A stretch of DNA of 64,000 nt from Pseudonocardia sediminis. GTDB taxonomy: Bacteria > Actinomycetota > Actinomycetes > Mycobacteriales > Pseudonocardiaceae. Every line of letters starts with the position of its first letter. Position 1 is the stretch's first letter. Under the pieces are notes generated by a model. It saw only the letters and a program-made list of their open reading frames with translations. It was not told the origin of the DNA and did no database searches. Positions 1 through 12,000 of the stretch are shown one piece after another. A program made the position numbers and the translations under genes. Location: the NCBI RefSeq assembly GCF_004217185.1, contig NZ_SHKL01000001.1, positions 2,068,001 through 2,132,000 on the forward strand, given 5' to 3'.

Positions 1-1
1 G

Positions 2-3000
2 ACGGTGCAGGTGCGCGAGGACCGGCCGGGCCGCCGCACGCTCGTCGCGTACCTGGTCCCCGGCGCCGGCGGGGCGGGGCTCGTCGCGGACGTGCGGGCC
101 CACCTGACGCATCGCCTGCCCGACTACATGATGCCCGCGCTGGTGGCGCTGCCCGCGCTGCCCGTCCTGCCCTCGGGCAAGATCGACCGCGCCGCGCTGC
201 CCGCGCCCGACCTGGCCGCGCAGGTCTCCGGCCGCCGCCCGTCGACGCCGCGCGAGGAGCTGCTGACGGCGCTGTTCGCCGAGGTGCTGGACCTGCCGGG
301 GATCGGTGTCGACGACGACTTCTTCGCCCTCGGCGGCGACTCGATCAGCTCGATCGCGCTCGCCCGGCGCGCCCGGGAGTCGGGCCTGCGGTTCACCCCG
401 CGCCGGCTCTTCGAGCACCCGACGGTGCAGGAGCTGGCCGGGGTCGTGACCGAGAGCGCGGCCGGCCGCAGATCGGGGCGGCGCCGGGCCACCGGCGACG
501 CCGGGACCCATCCGGTCTCGCCGCTGCAGCAGGGCTTCTACTTCCACGCCGCGCTCGACGCCGGCGGCCCGGATGTCTACCTGCTCCAGGAGGTCCTCAC
601 GCTGGGCCCGGACCGGGTGGGTACCGCGCCGCTGCGCGCCGCCGTGACCGACGTCCTGTCCGCGCACCCGCAGCTGCGGGCGTCGTTCACCGCGCACGAC
701 GACGGCCGCGTCGTCTGGTCCCCGCGCCCCCTCGCCGCCTCCGGTGCGGACGTGGCGGAGCACGACCTGACCGGCGCGGACGGCCCGGAGCGGCTGGCGG
801 CGCTGCTGCGCGCCGACCGTGAGCGGCGATTCGACCTCGCCGAGCCCCCGCTGCTGCGCGTCACGCTGGCGCGTCTCGACGACGGCGACCGGCTCGTCCT
901 GACGTTCCCGCACATCGTGCTGGACGGCTGGTCGGTGGTGCTGGTGATCGACGAGCTGCTCGAGCGCCACGAGGCACACCGCGACGGCACCGCCGGCCCG
1001 GTCGCACCCGACGCCGACACCGCGGCCCTGCGGGACTGGTTCGGCTGGCTCGACGGTCGCGACACCGATGCCGCCCGGGCGGCGTGGCGGGCGGAGCTGG
1101 CCGGGTTCGACGAGCCGACCCTGCTGGTCCCCGCCCTCGTCCCGGTGGCGGGGGCTCGGCCCGCGGTGTCCTCGGGGTCCGGCGAGGTGCACGCCGCGCT
1201 GCGCGCCGAGCTGGACGACGCCCGCACCGCCGGTCTGCACGCGGCGGCCCGGGAGGCCGGGGTCACCGTGAGCGCGCTGCTGCAGGCGGCGTGGGGGCTG
1301 GTGCTGGGCCGGATGACCGGGCGCGACGACGTCGTGTTCGGGCTCAGCGTCTCCGGCCGCGACGCGCCGGTCACCGGCATCGAGTCCGCGGTCGGGCTGT
1401 TCATCAACACGCTGCCGGTCCGGGCGCGCTGGGCGCCGGGCGACACGCTCGCCGCGGTGGCCCGCCGGCTGCAGGACGCCCGCACCGCGCTGCTGGACCA
1501 CCAGCAGGCCCCGCTCGCCGACGTCCAGCGCGACGCGGGTGGCGCCGAGCTGTTCGACACGCTGCTGGTGGTGGAGAACTACCCGCGCGACGGTGGACCC
1601 GGGACCGGGCTGCGGGTGCGCCACGTCGAGGTCCTCGACGCGGTGCACTACCCGGTCGCCGTGCTCGCCGACCCCGGCGCGCGCCTCGGGCTGACCCTCA
1701 AGCACGACGCCGCGCTGCTCCCGGACGCCGCCGCCCGCCTGGTGCTCGACGACCTGGTCCGGGTGCTCGACGCCGTCGCGGCGGACCCGGCCGCGACCGT
1801 GGCCTCGGTCGGGTTCGGCGCCGCGCCCGGCGTGTCCGGGGAGACCCGCGAGCTGCCCGCGCAGACGCTGCTCGACCGGATCCGGGCCGGCGCCGCGCGC
1901 GACCCGCACGCCCTCGCCGTCGCCGACGAGCACTCCGAGCTCGACCACGCTGCGCTGTCCCGGCGCGCCGACCTGCTGGCCGGGCGCCTCGCCGCGCTCG
2001 GCGCCGGGCCGGACCGGGTGGTCGGGGTGGCCGTGCCGCGCTCGGTCGGGCTGATGGTCGCCCTGCTCGGCGTGCTGGGCTCCGGCGCGGCCTACCTGCC
2101 GCTGGACCCCGAGCACCCGGCCGAACGCACCGCGGCCGTGCTCGCCGACGCCGGCGTCGACCTCGTGGTCGTGTCCGGCCCGGTCCCGGACGGTCTGGAC
2201 GGGGTCACCGTCGTCGACGTCGACGGAGGGGTCGACGGAGGGGTCGACGGAGGGGCCGACGGCGGGCACCCGCCCGCTCCGCCGGTCCCGGTCCGCGCGG
2301 CCGGCCCGGACGACGCCGCCTACGTGATCTACACGTCCGGCTCGACCGGGCGGCCCAAGGGCGTCGTGGTCGGCCACCGCGCGATCGTGAACCGGCTGGC
2401 GTGGATGCAGGACACGTTCCCGCTCGGCCCGGGGGACCGGGTGCTGCAGAAGACCCCGGCCACGTTTGACGTGTCGGTGTGGGAGTTCTTCTGGGCGCTG
2501 TGCGAGGGCGCCGCGGTCGTGATGGCCCGCCCCGGCGGGCACCGCGACCCCGCCTACCTGGCCGAGGTCGTCCGCGAACGGGCGATCACCACGCTGCACT
2601 TCGTCCCGTCGATGCTCGGCGCGTTCCTCGACGCGGCCCCCGGCCTGGAACCGGGCTGGTCGGCGAGCCTGCGCCGGGTGTTCTCCAGCGGCGAGGCGCT
2701 GCCCGCCTCAGCGGCCCGCCGCTTCGACGCCCTCACCGGCGTCGCGCTGCACAACCTCTACGGACCGACCGAGGCCGCCGTCGACGTCACCGCCCACCGG
2801 TGCGCCGGGGAGACGGGCGCGTCGGTCCCGATCGGCGCCCCGGTGTGGAACACGACGCTGCGCGTGCTCGACGGCGCCCTGCGCCCGGTGCCCGACGGCG
2901 TCACCGGCGAGCTCTACCTGGCCGGGGTCCAGCTCGCGCGCGGCTACCTGTCCCGCCCGGGGCTGACCGCGGACCGGTTCGTGGCCGACCCGTGGTCGCC

Positions 3001-6000
3001 GGGGGAACGGATGTACCGCACCGGCGACCTGGTGCGCACGATCCCGGACGGCCCGGCCGCGGGGGAGCTGGAGTACCTGGGCCGCAGCGACTTCCAGGTC
3101 AAGATCCGCGGCAACCGGGTCGAGCCGGGCGAGATCGAGGCCACGCTGGGCGCGCACCCGGACCTGGCGCGCGCCGCGGTCGTCCTGCGCACCGACGGGC
3201 CCGCCCCGGTCCTGGTGGCCTACGTGGTCGCCGCGGCCGGGTCGCAGCCGTCGCCCGAGGTGCTGTCCGAGCACCTGTCGGCGACCCTGCCTGCGGCGAT
3301 GGTGCCGGGTGCGTTCGTCGTCCTCGACGACCTGCCGGTGACGTCGTCGGGCAAGCTCGACCGGGCCGCGCTGCCCGCGCCGCGCGCCGGGCGCCACGAC
3401 ACCGCCGGAGCCCCGGCGCGGGAACCGGCCTCGCCCGCCGAGCACGTCCTGTGCACGGTGTTCGCCGAGGTCCTGGGCCGGGAGAGCTGCGGGCCCGACG
3501 ACGACTTCTTCGCCCTCGGCGGCGACAGCATCACCTCGATCGGGGTGTCCGGACGGGCCCGGCGGGCCGGTCTCGCGGTCGGCGTGCGCGAGGTGTTCGA
3601 CGGCCGCACCCCGGCCGGGGTGGCGGCCCTGCTCGACGCCGCGCTCGACACCGGCACCGCCGCCTCCGCGGCCCCGGCCGCGCTCGCGCCCCCGACGGAG
3701 GCCGTGCTGGCCCAGGTCACCCGCGTCGCCGGCGGCGAGGTCGCGCACGTCTGGCCGCTGTCGCCGCTGCAGGACGGACTGTTCTTCCACGCCGGATTCG
3801 ACGCCACGGGCGCGGCCGACGCCTACACCGTGCAGGAGGCCGTCGACCTCGACGGCCGGATCGACGTCGAGCGGCTGCGCGCCGCCTGCGCGGCCGTGCT
3901 GGCGGCGCACCCGAGCGTGCGCGCCGGGTTCACCGACGACGGCCTGCCCGGGCCCGTCCAGTTCGTGCCGGCCCGGCTGGAGCCGCCGGTCACCGAGGTC
4001 GACCTCTCGACGCTGCCCGCCCCCGAGCGCGACGCGCGTCTCGAGGAGCTGATGGCGACCGACCGCGCCACCCGCTTCGACCTGGACCGGCCGCCGCTGT
4101 TCCGCCTGACCGTCGTGCACCTGGGCGGGACCGACCGGCTGGTGGTGCACCGGCACCTGCTGCTCTGGGACGGCTGGTCGGCGTGGCTGTTCCTGATCGG
4201 CCTGCTCACCCACCACCGCCACGGCGAGCTGCCCGCGTCGGAGGTCCCCGGCTCCTACACCGGCTACCTCGCCTGGCTGGCCGAGCGCCCGGCCGGGGCC
4301 GGGGCCGCCGCCTGGCGCGACGCGCTGGCCGGGGTCACCGAGCCGACGCTGGTCGACCCGCTCGCCGTCCCCGCGATCCGCCCCACCCGCACGGTCGAGG
4401 CGACGCTGCCGGCCCCGACCGGGGCCCGGCTGCGCACCCTCGCGCAGCGGCACGGGCTCACCGCGAACACCGTGTTCTCCACCGCGTGGGGCCTGGTCCT
4501 GGCCACCGCGCTCGGGCGCACCGACGTCGTGTTCGGCACCGCCGTGGCCGGGCGCCCGGCGCAGGTCCCCGGCGTCGAGGACACGATCGGGCTGTTCCTC
4601 AACACCGTGCCGGCCCGGGTCACCCCGCGCCCGGCCGAGACCGTGCTGGAGCTGCTGACCCGGGTGCAGGACGAGCGCGTCGCGCTGGCCGAGCACGAGT
4701 ACGTCGGGCTGGGGGAGATCCAGCGCGTGTCCGGGCACCGCCGCCTGTTCGACACGCTGTTCGTGATGCGCGGCGCCGACGAGCCGCAACGTGCGGCCCT
4801 GCGCGCCCTCGGCGTCACCGCCACCGCCAACCGCGACGCCACGCACTACCCGCTGAACCTCGTCGTCACCCCCGGCGAGCGGTTCACCCTGGCCCTCGGG
4901 CACCGCCCGGACGCCGTCGGCGACGCGGTCGCCGACGCCTACCTCGCCCGCACCGTGGCGCTGGTCGGGCAGCTCCTCGACGACGTGACCCGGCCGGTCG
5001 CCCGCCTCGACCCGCTGCTGCCCGGTGAGCGCCCCCGCCCGGAGCCGCTGCCGGCGTTGCCCACCCCGGACACCGTCGCCGACCTGCTGGCCGTGCAGGC
5101 CGCCCGCACCCCGGAGCTGACCGCGCTCGTCGACGGCGACGCGGTCTTGACCTACGCCGAGCTCGACGCCGCCGTCGACCGCGTCGCGCGGCTGCTGCTC
5201 GCCCGCGGCGCCGGGCCCGAGCGCCTGGTGGCGCTGGCGCTGCCGCGCTCGGCGGAGATAGTGGTGGCGCTGTTCGCGGTGCTGCGCACCGGCGCGGCCT
5301 ACCTGCCGCTGGAGCTCGACCACCCTGCCCCGCGCCTGGTCTCGATGCTCGACGACGCCGAACCGGCCTGCCTGCTCACCGTGTCCGCGACCGCGGCGTC
5401 GCTCGCCGCGGCGCAGGTCCCGGCCGTGTGCCTCGACGACGCGGACGTGCGCGCCGAGCTGGCCGCGCTGCCGTCCGGCGCGCCCACCGACGACGAGCTG
5501 GGCCGCTTCGCCCGGGGCAACCCCGACCGTCTGGAGTTCCCGGCCTACGTCATCTACACCTCCGGCTCGACCGGGCGGCCCAAGGCCGTCGTCACGCCCT
5601 ACCGGGGCCTGACGAACATGCAGATCAACCACCGCACCGAGATCTTCGCCCCGGCGATCGCCGCGGCCGGGAACCGGCGGCTGCGGATCGCGCACACCGT
5701 CTCGTTCGCGTTCGACATGTCCTGGGAGGAGCTGCTCTGGCTCGTCGAGGGCCACGAGGTGCACGTCTGCGACGAGGAGCTGCGCCGCGACGCCGAGGCG
5801 CTGGTCGCCTACTGCGACGCCCACGCGATCGACGTCGTCAACGTGACCCCGACCTACGCCCACCACCTGTTCGACGCCGGTCTCCTCGACGACGGCCCGG
5901 GGCGGCACCGCCCGCCGCTGGTGCTGCTCGGCGGCGAGGCCGTCTCCGACGCGGTGTGGAACCGGCTGCGCGACACCGACGGCGTCCTGGGCTACAACCT

Positions 6001-9000
6001 CTACGGCCCGACCGAGTACACGATCAACACCCTCGGCGGCGGCACCACCGACAGCGCCGCGCCGACCGTCGGACGGCCGATCCGCGCCACCCGCGCGCAC
6101 GTGCTCGACGCCTGGATGCGCCCGGTCCCCGACGGCGTCCCCGGCGAGCTCTACATCGCCGGCACCGGCCTGGCGCGCGGCTACCTGCGCCGCCCCGGCC
6201 CGACCGCCGAGCGGTTCGTCGCCGACCCGTGGACGCCGGGGCAGCGGATGTACCGCACCGGCGACCTGGTCCGGCGCCGCCCGGCCGACGGCCCGGACGC
6301 CGGGATCATCGACTTCCTGGGCCGCACCGACGACCAGGTGAAGATCCGCGGCTACCGCGTCGAGCCGGGCGAGGTGGCCGCGGTCCTCGACGCCCAGCCC
6401 GGCGTGGCCCGCTCCGCCGTCGTCGCCGTCGACGACTCCCGCTCGGGCGCGGCCACGAAGCGCCTGGTCGGCTACGTCGTCCCGGTCCCGCCGGACGACG
6501 CCGCGCGCGCCGCCCTCGAGGCCGAGCAGGTCGCGGATTGGGAACAGGTCTACTCCGAGGAGTACACCGGGATCCCGACGGCGGCGGCCACCGACGGCGA
6601 CGCCGCCGTCGACTTCGCGGGGTGGACGTCGAGCTACGACGGCGACCCGATCCCGCTCGCGCAGATGCAGGAGTGGCGGGAGGCGACCGTCGCCCGGATC
6701 CGCGAGCTCGCGCCGCGGCGGGTGCTCGAGATCGGCGTCGGCACTGGCCTGCTGATGGGCCGGATCGCCCCGGAGGCCGAGTCCTACTGGGCCACCGACC
6801 TGGCCGCGCCGGTGATCGCGAAGCTGCGCGCCGACGTCGCCGCGGACCCGGAGCGGTTCTCCGGCGTCGAGCTGCTGGCGCGGCCCGCGCACGACCTCGA
6901 CGGTCTGCCGCGGGACTACTTCGACACCGTCGTGATCAACTCGGTGGTGCAGTACTTCCCGGGGGCGGACTACCTGGCCCGGGTGCTGCACGGCGCGCTG
7001 GACCTGCTCGTGCCCGGGGGAGCGCTGCTCGTCGGCGACGTCCGGCACCTGGGCCTGCTGCCCACCTTCCGCGCCGCGATCGAGCTGCGCCGGGCCGCCG
7101 GCCCGGACGGGCCGGACGCGGTCGCCCGCGCCGCCGCCCGGGCCGTGGAGATGGAGAAGGAGCTCCTCGCCGCGCCCGAGTTCTTCGCCGACCTCGCCGC
7201 CGCGCGCGACGACGTGACGGTGTCGGTGCGCACCCGCCGCGGACGTTCGCACGACGAGCTGACCCGGCACCGCTACGACGTGGTGTTCCGCAAGGGAGGA
7301 GACGGCACCGTCGCCGTCGACGACGCGCCCGCGCTGCTGTGGGGGATGCCGGTCGGCGACCTGGACGCCCTCGCCGAGCACCTGGGCACCCAGCGCCCGC
7401 CGCTGCTGCGCGTCGCCCGGATCCCGGACGCCCGCCTGGCCGGGGAGTGCGCGGCCGCCGCGGCGCTGGACGCCGGTGAGCCGGTCGCCCGCGCCCGCGG
7501 GCTGCTCGACACCCCCGTGCCCGGGGCGCTGGAGCAGGAGGAGCTGCACGAGCTGGGCGCGTCGCTGGGCTACCGGGTCGCGGTGACGTTCTCGGTGCCC
7601 GGAGCGGTGGATGCGGTGTTCACCCGCGGACCGGAGACGCCGGTGGCGCTGCACCTGCCCGCCGGGCCGGTGACCGAGCGCGAGCCCCGCACGAACGACC
7701 CGTCGGCCGGTCGCGCGGCCGGGGCGCTGGTCGCCGCGCTGCGGGCGGAGCTGGCCCGGCGGCTCCCGGACTACATGGTGCCGTCGTCGCTGGTCGCGCT
7801 GCCCGGACTGCCGTTGACCGCGAACGGCAAGCTCGACACCGCCGCGCTGCCCGACCCCGAGCCGGCGCTGCGCCGCGGCCCGAGCCGCCCGCCGGAGGGC
7901 GAGGCCGAGGAGGTGCTCTGCGCGCTGTTCTCCGAGGTGCTGGGCGTGCCCGGGGTCGGCGTGACCGACGACTTCTTCGACCTCGGCGGGCACTCCCTGC
8001 TCGCCACCCGTCTCGTCGGCCGGGCCCGGACCGCGCTCGCCGCCGAGCTGGCCATCCGCGACCTGTTCGAGGCGCCGACGCCGGAGCAGCTGGCCCGCCG
8101 GGTCACCCCGGGCGCCGCGGTGCGCCCGCCGCTGGTGCCGGCGCTGCGCCCGGCGCTGCTGCCGCTCTCGTTCGCCCAGCAGCGGCTGCTGCTCGTCGAG
8201 GGCATCGACGCGCCCGGCACCGCGTACACGTTCCCGCTGGTCTACCGGCTGCGCGGCGCGTTCGACGTCGACGCCCTGCGCGCGGCGGTGCACGATGTCG
8301 TCGCCCGCCACGAGTCGCTGCGCACGGTGTTCCCGTGGTCCGGCGCGGTCCCGGGGGAGGACGGCGGGGAGCGCCACCAGCTGGTGCTCGACGCGCCTCA
8401 GGTGCCCTTCGCCGTCGCCGACGGTGAGCCCGGCGGTGACCTGACGGCGCTGATCGAGGCGCCGTTCGACCTGGCCCGGGAGATCCCGCTGCGGGTCGCG
8501 GTCTGGCGCACGGGTGCCGACGAGCACGTCCTCGCCCTGGTGCTGCACCACGTCGCCACCGACGAGTGGTCGGACCGGCCGTTCCTGGCCGACCTGACCG
8601 CCGCCTACACCGCGCGACGCCACGGCCGCGCACCCGAGCTCGCACCGCTGCCGGTGCAGTACGCCGACGCCACGCTGTGGCAGCGCGACCTGCTCACCGC
8701 GCTGGCCCCGGAGCAGCTGGACCACTGGCGGGAGACGCTGGCCGGGCTGCCGGTGGAGGTGGAGCTGCCGCTGGACCGTCCGCGGCCGTCGCGCCCGTCG
8801 GGGCGGGGCGGGATCGTGACGACCGCGCTGGACCCCGCCACGGTGACCCGGCTGCGCGCGCTCGCCGCGTCCACCGGCACCAGCATGTTCATGGTCGTGC
8901 AGGCCGCGGTGGCGGCACTGCTGCACCGTCTCGGCGCGGGCGACGACATGCCGCTCGGCGCCCCGGTCGCGGGGCGCACCGACCCGGCGCTCGACGACCT

Positions 9001-12000
9001 CGTCGGGTTCTTCGTCAACACCGTCGTGCTGCGCACCGACCTGTCCGGGACGCCCGGCTTCCGCACGCTGCTCGACCGGGTCCGGACCGCGGACCTGGCC
9101 GCGTTCTCCCGCCAGGACGTGCCGTTCGAGCAGGTCGTGGAGGCGGTCGCGCCGCCGCGGGCGGCCGGGCGCAACCCGCTGTTCCAGGTGATGCTCGGCT
9201 ACCAGCACCGCACCGGGGCGCAGGACGCGCTGCTCGGGATGGACGCGAGCTGGTACCCGCTGCCGCACTCGACGGCGAAGTTCGACCTGGACTTCACCGT
9301 CGTCGACCGCGCCGACGACGGCTCGCTGACGCTGCACCTGGAGTACTCCGCCGACCGCGCCGACCGGTCCACCGCGCGCCGGCTGGCCGCGCGGTTCGCC
9401 GTGCTGCTCGACGCCGTCGCCGCCGACCCGGACGCCGCACTGCGGACGATCGACGTGCGCGCCGGGTCCGACCTCGACCCGGCCCCGGCCGGGGACCCGG
9501 TCACCGGGCCGTGCGTGCCGGAGGCGTTCGCCGCCGTCGCGGCCGCCCACGCCGGCGGGACGGCGCTGGTCACCGGCGCCGGCGCGCTCACGTTCGCCGA
9601 GCTGGAGCGCGAGGTGGGCCGGATCGCCGGTCTCGTCGCCGCGCACGGCGCCGGTGCCGGCGACGTCGTCGGCCTGGCGCTGCCGCGGGCGGCGATGGTG
9701 CCGGCGATCCTCGGCGTGCTCGCCGCGGGCGCGGCCTACCTGCCGCTGGACCCTCGCAGCCCGGCCGCCCGCACCGCCGCGCTGCTCGACGACGCCGCGC
9801 CCGTCCTGGTGCTGACCGCGCCGGGCACGTCGCCGGGCACGCGGTCGGTCCCGGTGGACACCCCGGCGGCCCCCGCCGGGCCGGTCGCGGTGCACCCCGA
9901 CGGCGCCGCCTACCTGATCTACACCTCCGGCTCCACCGGGGCGCCCAAGGGCGTCGTCGGCACCCACCGCGGGCTGGCGAACCTGCTCGCCTCGCACCGG
10001 CGCGACCTGATCGGACCGGCCGCCTCCCGGGCCGCGGCGTCGTCACGTGGCGGGCGGCTGCGCGCGGTGCACCTGGCGCCGTTCACGTTCGACGGGTCCT
10101 GGGAGCCGCTGCTGTGGCTGCTCGCCGGGCACGAGCTTCACGTCGCCGACGAGACGACCGCACTCGACCCGGAGGCGGCGCTGCGCGTGCTCGACGACGC
10201 CGCGATCGACTTCGTCGACCTCACCCCGACCTACCTCGCCGAGCTGGAGTCGCTCGGTTTCCTCGACGACGGACGGCGCCGTCCGGGTGTCGTCGCGGTC
10301 GGCGGCGAGGCGTGCCCCCCGTCGCTGTGGGCGCGGCTGTGCTCGCTGGGCGACGGCACGGTCGTGCACGACCTGTACGGGCCGACCGAGTGCGCGGTCG
10401 ACGCCTACGGATGGCACGGCCCGTCGGAGGGCCGCCCGGCCCGGCCGGGGCCGGTCGCCGGGATCCGCGCCACGGTGCTCGACGACGCCCTGATCCCGGC
10501 CGGGGTCGGGGTGCCCGGCGAGCTGTACCTGTCCGGCCCGGGCCTGGCCCGCGGCTACGCCGGGCGCCCGGGGCAGACCGCGGCGCGGTTCGTCGCCGAC
10601 CCGTGGACGCCGGGCGGGCGTCTCTACCGGACCGGGGACCGGGCCCGCCGCCTCGCCGACGGCACCCTCGAGCTCCTCGGCCGCACCGACGACCAGGTGT
10701 CGCTGCGCGGCCTGCGGATCGAGCCGGGCGAGGTGGAGGCGGCGCTGCTCGCGCTGCCGGGCGTCGTGGCCGCCGCGGTGCTCGTACGCGGCACCCGGCT
10801 CGTCGCCCACGTCGTGCCGGACGACGGCGCCCCGGTCACCGGCATCCGCCGCGCGCTGGCCGAGGTTCTGCCCGGGCACCTGGTGCCCGGCGTCGTCGTG
10901 GCCGTGCCGGCGCTGCCGCGCACTACCGCGGGCAAGCTCGACCGGGCCGCCCTGCCGGACCCCCTGCCGGACCCCCTGCCGGACCCCCTGCCGGGCCCCC
11001 TGTCCGGCACGGCCGGGCGGGAACCGGAGACCGCCACCGAGCGGGCGGTGGCCGGGATCGTCGCCGCCGTCCTGGGGCGCGAGCGGGTCGGTGCCGGCGA
11101 CGACTTCTTCGCCCTCGGCGGGCACTCGCTGCTGGTGATGCGCCTGGTCGGGCGGATCCGCGCCGTGCTCGGGGCGGAGCTGGGCCTGCGCGCGGTCTTC
11201 GACACACCGACCGTCGCCGGGCTCGCCGCGGCCGTCGACGCCGCCGGTGCCGCCCCGGAGGGCCTGCCGCTGGTCGCGGGCCCGCGTCCGGAGCGCCCGC
11301 CGCTCTCGTTCGCCCAGCAGCGGCTGTGGGCGCTGCACCGGGTCGAGGGCCCGAGCGCGACCTACACGGTGCCGATGGCGTGGCGGATCGACGGCGACCT
11401 CGACGTCGACGCGCTGACCGCCGCGCTGGCCGACGTCGTCGCCCGGCACGAGGTGCTGCGCACCGTCATCGCCGAGCACGAGGGACAGGCGCACCAGGTC
11501 GTGCGCGAGCCCGGCCCGGTGCCACTGGCCGTCGAGACCGTCACCGACGCCGCGCTGCCCACCCGCCTGGCCGACCTGGCCGGGTACGCGTTCGCCCTGG
11601 ACGCCGAGATCCCGGTGCGGGCCCACCTGCTCCGGACCGGCTCGCCCGGCAGCCCGCCCGACAGCCCGCCGAGTAGGCCGACCGGCAGGCCCGGCACGAG
11701 CCACGTCCTGCTCCTGCTGGTGCACCACATCGCCGCCGACGAGTGGTCCGACGGCCCGCTGACCCGGGACCTGCGCGAGGCCTACACCGCCCGCCGGGAC
11801 GGCCGGGCGCCCTCGGCCGCGCCGTTGCCGGTGCAGTACGCCGACGTCGCCCGGTGGCAGCGGGAGCGTCTCGGCGACGCCCGGGACGCGGCGTCGCCGC
11901 TGGCGCGCGGTCTCGCGTTCTGGCGCGAGACCCTCGCCGGCGCCCCGGCCGAGCTGGCGCTGCCGGTCGACCGGGCCCGCCCGGCCGAGTCCGACCACCG

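Noticed and set aside
2708..9997. A 2429-codon open frame on the minus strand within the NRPS
   Set aside because: It is antisense to a continuous, motif-rich NRPS; its composition (Gln/Arg/Gly/Val-heavy) is the usual shadow of high third-position GC, and it has no recognisable domain.
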